DNA of 64,000 nt. It comes from Litoditis marina. Lineage: Eukaryota > Nematoda > Chromadorea > Rhabditida > Rhabditidae. The stretch spans positions 15,112,330 to 15,176,329 of the forward strand of contig OZ038439.1 of the NCBI GenBank assembly GCA_964036275.1, read 5' to 3'. The first letter of the stretch is position 1. Each line of letters begins with the position of its first letter. This document shows positions 57,261-64,000 of this stretch, piece after piece. The notes below the pieces were generated by a model. The model was not told the DNA's origin. It made no database searches and saw nothing but the letters and a program-made list of their open reading frames with translations. A program made the translations under genes and the position numbers.

Positions 57261-57660
57261 TACTGTGATAAAACTGTTGTTATGTGTTCTTATATGTACA
57301 CAATTCGTGAAAAACCGTGAAAAAAAGCATTTCTCCGAGCAAAATTCAGTAAAGTTGCACATGCAGACTTCATTATAAAGTTGCATTCTCATATTCGGTC
57401 TTCTTTTTTCTGCTCAATGTCGCACAATGCATCCGACATGCATTATTTACAGCCGACCAGCCATTCGCTCCAATACATTCATTAGATGTGGACCTATATA
57501 GCCAGCGGCCATGTTTTCCAGCTGTCAGCAGCGCAATGTAATCTATGGTTATCGATTACGTTCTTCCGCGGAAGGCGACACACAATCTATGTTTATTGAT
57601 GGCCGGCTTCCGGAGGAAATGCGTCTTGCAGACTTGGTATCTAGGGCATTCTTCACCTCG

Positions 57661-57714
57661 TAGAAATATCTATCTCTCTCTCGCTCTCTCTTCGTTCTCA
57701 CATTTTCTCTCTCT

Positions 57715-57745
<31 letters not shown>

Positions 57746-58052
57746 ATCGTTTCCCTCTCTTTCTCTACCCACCTCCTCTCTGTCTCTCTTTCCATCCCTC
57801 CTTTCCTCCCTCCTCTTTCTCTATCCACCTCCTCTCTCTGTCTCTCTTTCGCACTTCTCTTCTCGCTCTCTGTCGCCTTCCCTATTCTTTTTGCTTTACC
57901 CTCTGTCTCTTTCTATGTTTACTACTTTCACTACCTCTCAAGCAGTGCGCGTTCTCTCAGTAAATGCCATTCTAGTGCATCCATTCATGCGCATATTGCT
58001 CCTTGTATGCCACCGCTCATCTAGTACTTGACAGGGAGAAAGAGAGTCAGAG

Positions 58053-58096
<44 letters not shown>

Positions 58097-58110
58097 GGAG
58101 AGAAAAAGAG
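57661..58110. repeat. Long CT-rich tract, then GA tract on the same strand
   Basis: 57661-57870 is pyrimidine-rich and 58030-58110 is (GA)n. A Ser/Leu-rich 159-codon frame through the first part is a repeat artefact. Confidence 0.85.
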
Positions 58111-58266
58111 AGAGGGAGAGACAGAGAGGCGTAGAGAGAAAAAGAGAGAAGAAGAAATGTTTTTCTCTGTGTCTCTCTCAAACACTCACTGACTCACAGA
58201 CTCATCATCCAGATCTTTGATATGTTTCTCTATCCCTGTTCAACTTATATCTTCATGTCGCTGTTT

Positions 58267-58270
<4 letters not shown>

Positions 58271-58355
<85 letters not shown>

Positions 58356-58370
58356 CTCTCTCTCTGTCTC
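58271..58370. repeat. (CT)n microsatellite of about 100 bp
   Basis: Almost pure ctctctct with two interruptions near the right end. Confidence 0.95.
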
Positions 58371-58379
58371 CCGTTTCCT

Positions 58380-58655
58380 TCTCTCCTCGTTATTCAATTC
58401 AGCGTCAATATAAATTCTTGATATATTTGTTGTTTTTTGCTCAACTTGCTCAATCTCCTGAGCTTTTTCGTCTCTCTCCAACTTCGTAGTTATTTGCTCT
58501 TTTCTGGCGTCCATAGTGAATAAATTGTCAAAAATTGCCCCGCCAGCTAGGCATTTTCCCATCGATTTGGAGCAGATTAAGACCGCCTTAGAAGAGATTC
58601 GCAGGAAGACGGATGAAGCCATGACTCAGTTTTCAGAAGCTTCAATTACAGGCTC
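58380..58655. other. Non-repetitive island with open frames on both strands
   Basis: Between two CT tracts. The + frame from 58516 includes FPIDLEQIKTALEEIRRKTD, which looks like a coiled coil. The - frame includes [20 protein letters not shown], also helical. Codon use resembles the known exons more on the + strand, but no splice partner was found and both run into repeat sequence. Possibly a fragment of a mobile-element ORF. Confidence 0.3.
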
Positions 58656-58665
58656 TTCCTTTCTA

Positions 58666-58670
<5 letters not shown>

Positions 58671-58750
<80 letters not shown>

Positions 58751-58751
58751 C

Positions 58752-58782
<31 letters not shown>

Positions 58783-58860
58783 CTGTCAGTCTCTTTAAAC
58801 CCATCTTCCTTTCTCCTACTCATCTCCCTTTCTCTTTTCTTTCTCTCTCTCTCTCTTTCT
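58671..58860. repeat. (CT)n and (CTTT)n microsatellite
   Basis: Pure ctct from 58671 to about 58742, then tttctctttct-type sequence. Confidence 0.95.
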
Positions 58861-59278
58861 TTTTTGGTGCCTCTTTTTATAATTTTTGCTTGAGTTAGTT
58901 TTATAACAATAACTTTATTATACGATTATTGTCAGTTCACTCGCGAACTGCCACCTATACTACGTGACTAATGCGCGGCGAGGGTGACTCTCAAAATAGA
59001 CAGCTCTGTAAATAATTTAACGAAACTGACGAGTATAGAAAACAAATTTCGCAATTCATTCCAGTCGGGGCATCGTTTTCGTATTCAAGTTAGACAAACT
59101 GCAGTTTTTAACTAAGATTTTATCAAACCAGCCTCTCTCTTTCATGAGCACTGATGATGAACACATATAGTACGGTATAATAGTTTGAATCGGCGACGGC
59201 ACTCTCCCACTCTTCCAAGCTGGGTTCGCATGAGGCAGATAGTTTATGGATCCCCCTACGTCCACTTTTCCGTCACCT

Positions 59279-60005
59279 CAAGTCGAATCTATCAGGGTGC
59301 CACGTGTATTCCGGTTTTACGACGTAGTACCGCGCACTGACTATTATGATTATTCGGTGTATTGGTTACCTTTGTCGCCTGTCAATCTTTCAACTTGAGT
59401 TCGAGTCCCGCATGAGGCAGAATCAAGTCGAATCTGTCACGGTCCAAGGTGTATTCTGGTTTTACGGCGTAGTACCGCCGACTGAATATTATCTCAGTTT
59501 GGTGTAATGGTTACCTCTGCTGCCTGCAAATCTTTTGAGGTGGGTTCGAGTCCCGCATAAGGCACAAAATTTATACACCACATCAAGTCGAATGTGTCAC
59601 GGTGCCAGGTGTATCCCGGTTTTACGGCGTAGTACCGCCGACTGAACATTATTTCAGTTTGGTGTAATGGTTACCTCTGCTGCCTGCAAATCTTTTGAGC
59701 TAGGTCCGAGTCTCGCATGAGGCAGATATTTATACCCTATACGCCTACACTTCAACTCTCTCACCACGTCAAGTTAAATGTGGTCCGGTGTCCGGTTCTA
59801 CGGGGTAGTACCGCCGACTGAATATTATCTCTGTTTGGTGTAATGGTTATCTTTGCCGCCTGCAACTTTTTTGAGCTGGGTTCGAGTCTCGCATGAGCCA
59901 GATATTTATACCCTATACGCCTATACCTCAACTCCCTCACCACGTCAAGTCGAATCTATCACGGTGCCAGGTGTATTCCGGTTTTACGACGTAGTACCGC
60001 GGACT
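59279..60005 (+). repeat. Tandem array of tRNA-like units (145-186 bp)
   Basis: The word caagtcgaat (or caagttaaat) starts units at 59279, 59424, 59584, 59770 and 59946. Each full unit has ggttttacggcgtagtaccg, then ttggtgtaatggttacct (A-box-like), a gcctgcaaatctttt segment, then gggttcgagtcccgcatgag (B-box-like). The unit at 59359 reads cgcctgtcaatct, close to a tRNA-Asp anticodon arm. The anticodon stems do not pair, so these are tRNA-derived repeats rather than tRNA genes. Confidence 0.75.
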
Positions 60006-61057
60006 GACTATGATGCCCATTTGGAACTGAATTGGCCAGCTGCCCGCACCATGTCAACCAATTTCTCGCGCAATCACAATGCATATCAATCAGCACATCT
60101 GCCTCCATGTGGATTGCATGGTTTTCATAAAATATTGGTCTGGATTCATTATTTATTGATCCAATTCCTCCAAAATCAAGCTACAATTTGTTCCACGTGT
60201 ACCTATACTCAATAAAACATGTCAGTTGGCACACCATCCTGGTAACGTTTTTGATTGAGAAATGCCTGAGAACACCCTGAGTGAGATACACGGCCTATAA
60301 CTGAGATATATTTCATGAAATATTAATTTTCGATTCGCCAATATGTGATGATAACCATAATAACAATAACTATATTCAAAATAGTAACGACTATTTACAA
60401 TAATATTATGATGTTATGAATAACAACGATATATGGCAATACTAGATTATGCATGCTCGTTCCCATTATGATTTCGCACAGTGATGTCTATGGTTTATTC
60501 AGAAATCTTCCTTTAGAATCGCGACGGACTCGCGAGATATGAGTTGATGTCAGAAGTAGAAGTCAATTCGGATTCTATTAAAGGAGACCGGAGAGCAACA
60601 TGGTTTGTCGTAAAGCTGCTGTATCCTACTTTTGATTGGGCGCGTTGCGTGTAGCGCGGCATTGTCATGTGAATGTTACGTAGCCTGATCAAACTATTAT
60701 ACGAGATATTGGTGCTCTCTGATCTCAATACAGTTGAAAGCAGCCCGAAACAAAACCTCTGCTCATGTTGTGCTCCGGTCTCCTTTAATGTAAAAAACTG
60801 CTGAAGTTCCTTAGTTGTTATTGAATGTATTGTTTTGATGTGGTTAGAAGATTGCGAGTTAACAAAAGTTTCAACAGAAATTTTGATTTTGCTCTGTTCA
60901 GTTTTCAGTTTTCAGATGGTGAGCGTCTACATTTTAGGTCTTTCTATCAACTACCATCGCGCAAGAAAATTCTCTAATTCGCCATTAGCGATGACCCGTT
61001 CTTATAAATTGATCATGTATTTTCGATGTGTCCTGTTGTTGTCTAATCATCTGGCAG
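60006..61057. other. No gene recognised
   Basis: AT-rich. 60575-60690 is the inverted partner of the repeat at 6466-6600. No supported exon. Confidence 0.4.
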
Positions 61058-61141
61058 CATGCCATAGTGGGCGTGGCCTCCTTTGACGCCCCGCCCACAA
61101 GTGCTTCCGATGACCCCCCGGAGGTCGTGGACCACCCATAA
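61058..61141 (+). CDS. Possible terminal exon of an unidentified + strand gene
   Basis: After an acceptor (tctggcag) 28 codons read HAIVGVASFDAPPTSASDDP and then PEVVDHP and TAA, with C/G-ending codons like the confirmed exons and unlike the AT-rich flanks. The stop overlaps a ggaccacccataa word shared with the 55.8 kb repeat, which weakens the case. No upstream exon was identified. Confidence 0.3.
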   Translation, partial: HAIVGVASFDAPPTSASDDPPEVVDHP

Positions 61142-61890
61142 ACGAGCCCTTTTTTCATGCCGCCTCCGCTTTCACCGGTATTCATTGAAGTTGTAAAAGT
61201 ATTCATTAAAGTTGTAAAACATGCTGGTTTTTATGAGTGACTGACCCTGCTCACAGCATTTCTAACCAATCACAGTTTCGCAACAAAAGCAACTCTCTGC
61301 CTTAGTTTGGCTTTTATGATACGTCATCGAGTTTTAAACAGTTTCGAAAACTATGAACAATATTGAACTTTGTATTGAATTTTTATTTTAACTACACAGC
61401 TCTACTATAACAAGTGTTTAACGTATTTTTAGTTGTTTTTAGTGACTATAGAACAAGAAGCAGGTCTAGTACGGATATTTTGTTTGATCACTCTCACGAA
61501 ATGAAATAGAAACCAATCAATTTACTTGTAGAATAGTTAATTTTCTAATACAACATTTGACCTGTTATTCATACATTTTGTTTCTTCTCCGCTAATATTT
61601 AGCCAAACATCTCGGTTTCGTGTGAATGAGGAAGCATTTAACACTTTTTGCTCACTTTTTGCGCGGTCGCTTTGCAAACAGTTTGCTCGGGGTGATACTC
61701 GACTAATGACCATCTTGAAGTGATTGGTTGTTGTTTAATGCACGAGCCTTTGTTTGTTTGTTGTTAGTAGTTATTGACTGTTTTTCTTTTCAATGAGAAC
61801 AACTTTGTAATCTGGTCCCAGAAGTGAAGAGAGAGTAAAAGAGTATACCAGACAGCAAGAGTGGAATATTAAAAGAAGGGGAGATAGTGA
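61142..61890. other. No gene seen
   Basis: AT-rich sequence; gaagttgtaaaa is locally repeated at 61187 and 61208. Nothing else stands out. Confidence 0.4.
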
Positions 61891-61919
61891 ATCAATCTAG
61901 AGTGAAAGAGATAAAAATA

Positions 61920-61963
61920 GCCAGGCGAGAGAGCGAGAGAAAGAGAGAAAGAGAGATTACACG

Positions 61964-62016
<53 letters not shown>

Positions 62017-62227
62017 AAGGAAAGAAAAAAGAAGAGAGAGAGTGGAGGAAGCGAGAGAAAGAGAGAGCTTGTCCCCGTATCGGTGTACCCGTGAAGTGTC
62101 TCGATCGGTCACAGTGTGGCTCCTTATTTGCCCTCCTACTCTCTCTTCAGTCAACCTAAGGATTAGACTGATTGGCTGCCCAGATGGGGTCGATGTCTGT
62201 CAGGGATCCTCTCTCTCTTCATTTCTC

Positions 62228-62262
<35 letters not shown>

Positions 62263-62490
62263 CTCTCTCTCTGATTCTCTCTCTTTGTTTCTGTCTTTCT
62301 CTCTTCATCTCTCTCTCCCTCTCTATTTATATCTCTCTTTCCTTTTTTCTCTCTCTTACTTTTTCCTCCCTTTCTATCTCTTTCTCTATCTTCATATCTC
62401 TCTTTCTTTCTGTCTTTGTCCCTAGCTCTATCTCTCTCTTCTTCTATCTCTTTCTTTATCTTTGTCTCTCCCTTTTCTTTCTCTTGTGGT
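61920..62490. repeat. GA tract (61920-62065) then CT/CTAT tract (62210-62490)
   Basis: (GA)n with minor interruptions, about 145 bp of unique DNA, then ctct with a ctat run near 62228-62262 and long pyrimidine-rich DNA. Confidence 0.9.
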
Positions 62491-64000
62491 TCATTTTAAA
62501 TTCTTTCCAACTTGGAGAGAAAAATGATCTCAAACAATTGTCTTCAAGTCTTCAGCCTGTTCCATAATTAATTTCAGAACTAAACTTAGAAATAGTCCCA
62601 TTTCCTCGAATATTCCCAGGATCGATTCCCTAAGCCCTTAGAATATACCTCGGTAACTCGAGGCCATTAGTCAGAGAGTGCCTAGAGAGTACTTGAGTTG
62701 AAGAGACGCAGACTGTTTACGAGTACTTTTCCATATTTCGCAACTAAGACATGATCAGTAGGGGGCAGCCGCAATTAACTTTGTTATCGAGTATAAATTG
62801 TTCTTGAACGCCACATTTCTCCATGATTTATAGTCCTCACTAGTAGACACGCAGCAGCATACTGTATATTAGAGTTTGTGCTGTGCATTCTTCGGCAGCC
62901 TTTCTGCTCTAAGTTTTCTTTTAGTTATTCTGTGTTCATTCAGAACATTTTCTTTCTAACGTCGCAAAGTTTCGGCTGCGTACATAAAATCTGTGATATG
63001 TATGATGATCACCGCCTCGTAACGAAGCGAAGTGAATGAACAAATATGTAAAATATGTAAATATGCTATTCGAATTTCGTGCTCACGAAGTTTCAAAACA
63101 ATTCGGAAGCTTAAATTGTAAGATAATTTTACAAAATTTTCCTCCAAACGTCCAAAAGCCCCCGATCCGGCTACAATTTCGTGCGCGACGGAAAGTGTCG
63201 AATATCAAGGGAGCGTCACACTCCTAAAGGGAGTAGAAGTCTTTGACAAACATGTGCTGCATATCCGATATCTCGCATAGCCTATTTGTAGATCAAATAC
63301 GCCACATTACGTATCCTTTTCTGGGAACTTTACTAGGTATCTTTCATCTAATATTAGACACACGGTAATGTTTAAGCGACCATATAAAGCAGGACGTAAA
63401 ATCACGTTACTGCAATGACGTGTTCCATCTTTTTGACCCAACTACAAACTACATTTCGAACTGGTTTCAGAGAACATTGAAAAGTACTACGTAAACCTAC
63501 CAAGAGCTGTCATCTCTTAGATGAAGAAATCAATCAGATTTATCGACTTTTTTACCATTTCACTTGCACGTACAACCAAATTATGTAGTTAACTAGTGAA
63601 CGAGTTCATATTATTTCCTATTCTCAAAAATCAGAATCTTTCGCCATCAGAACTTTTTCTGCTCTGCTCTCAATCCGCTTTTTGTGCCTATTCCATTCGC
63701 ATTCAATTCAATCTAGCATGCAAACGAACACTCGCCCGCTCTAACTTCATTTCCAGTGTTTCGCTTTTTCGTCGACTTGTCGCCATCTTTTGAGAATCGC
63801 TGAGATTTTTCAGAGTACAAAATGTTTGTTTACGACATAAAACAGCAAACAACCAACAAATGCGCTCTTATTTCATTTCCAGTTTTTCGCTTTTTCGTCG
63901 ACTTGTCGCGTCTTTTGAGAATCGCTGAGATTCTACCAGGTTACTAAACCGTTTGCTTATTTTGTGAACAAACTGTTTGTTTGTGATACGGACATGCAGA
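62491..64000. other. No gene recognised; one tandem duplication at the right edge
   Basis: catttccagtgtttcgcttt ttcgtcgacttgtcgc at about 63748 is repeated at about 63879, in each case running to ttttgagaatcgctgagatt. 62985-63040 is the inverted partner of 35098-35150. A catttccag acceptor-like word opens both copies, but no exon chain was found. Confidence 0.45.

Noticed and set aside
59279..60005. Functional tRNA genes
   Set aside because: The A and B boxes are present but anticodon and acceptor stems do not pair.
52512..62567. Many Ser/Leu-rich and Arg/Glu-rich open frames
   Set aside because: All run through CT/GA microsatellites, which are open in several frames on both strands.

Overview
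The window looks like nuclear DNA of a nematode. The DNA is AT-rich, with short GC-rich exons (mostly 45-190 nt), GT/AG introns with TTTCAG/TTCCAG acceptors, and acceptors 0-8 nt upstream of two start codons, as expected for spliced-leader trans-splicing. Many short exons per gene would fit a diplogastrid or related rhabditid, but I cannot name the species. The genes are fragmented, so single-frame ORFs mostly miss them. I chained exons by hand using splice sites, reading phase and protein similarity.

Layout. 217-311: last exon of an unrecognised + strand gene. 2189-9198 (-): a complete 14-exon SLC17-type anion/organic-acid transporter (519 aa). 13936-16878 (-): a secreted cysteine-rich protein ending in a WAP-like domain. 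18105-24065: a satellite array of 27 units of about 202 bp, each with a G-run. 24306-27952 and 28801-32418 (both -): two tandem paralogous genes for small secreted proteins of a family I do not recognise (145 and 186 aa). 34072-34512 (-): tail of a LINE reverse transcriptase. 35287-39671 (+): a partly duplicated, unrecognised gene. 46161-51820 (+): a complete 13-exon pepsin-type aspartic protease (424 aa) with both catalytic Asp motifs. 52.6-62.5 kb: mostly CT/GA microsatellites, small inverted-repeat elements and a tRNA-like tandem array, with one possible terminal exon at 61058-61141.

Repeats are the second theme. Several short inverted-repeat families have copies in introns of most genes. 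Three have termini reading TATAGT...ACTATA, and one of these carries a tRNA-like A box and B box. A 1.4-1.8 kb composite element (near-perfect foldback, then a GGCGCC-rich block, then a GGGACGA minisatellite, then a GC hairpin end) occurs twice, with a third decayed copy. Four genes also have a nearby intronic duplicate of one of their own exon/intron junctions, several with in-frame stops, and one of these also occurs as an inverted copy.

The genes do not form an obvious pathway. A secreted or lysosomal protease, a WAP-type possible protease inhibitor, two small secreted proteins and a membrane transporter would each fit gut or secretory roles, but that is inference. Exon coordinates are given in each entry.
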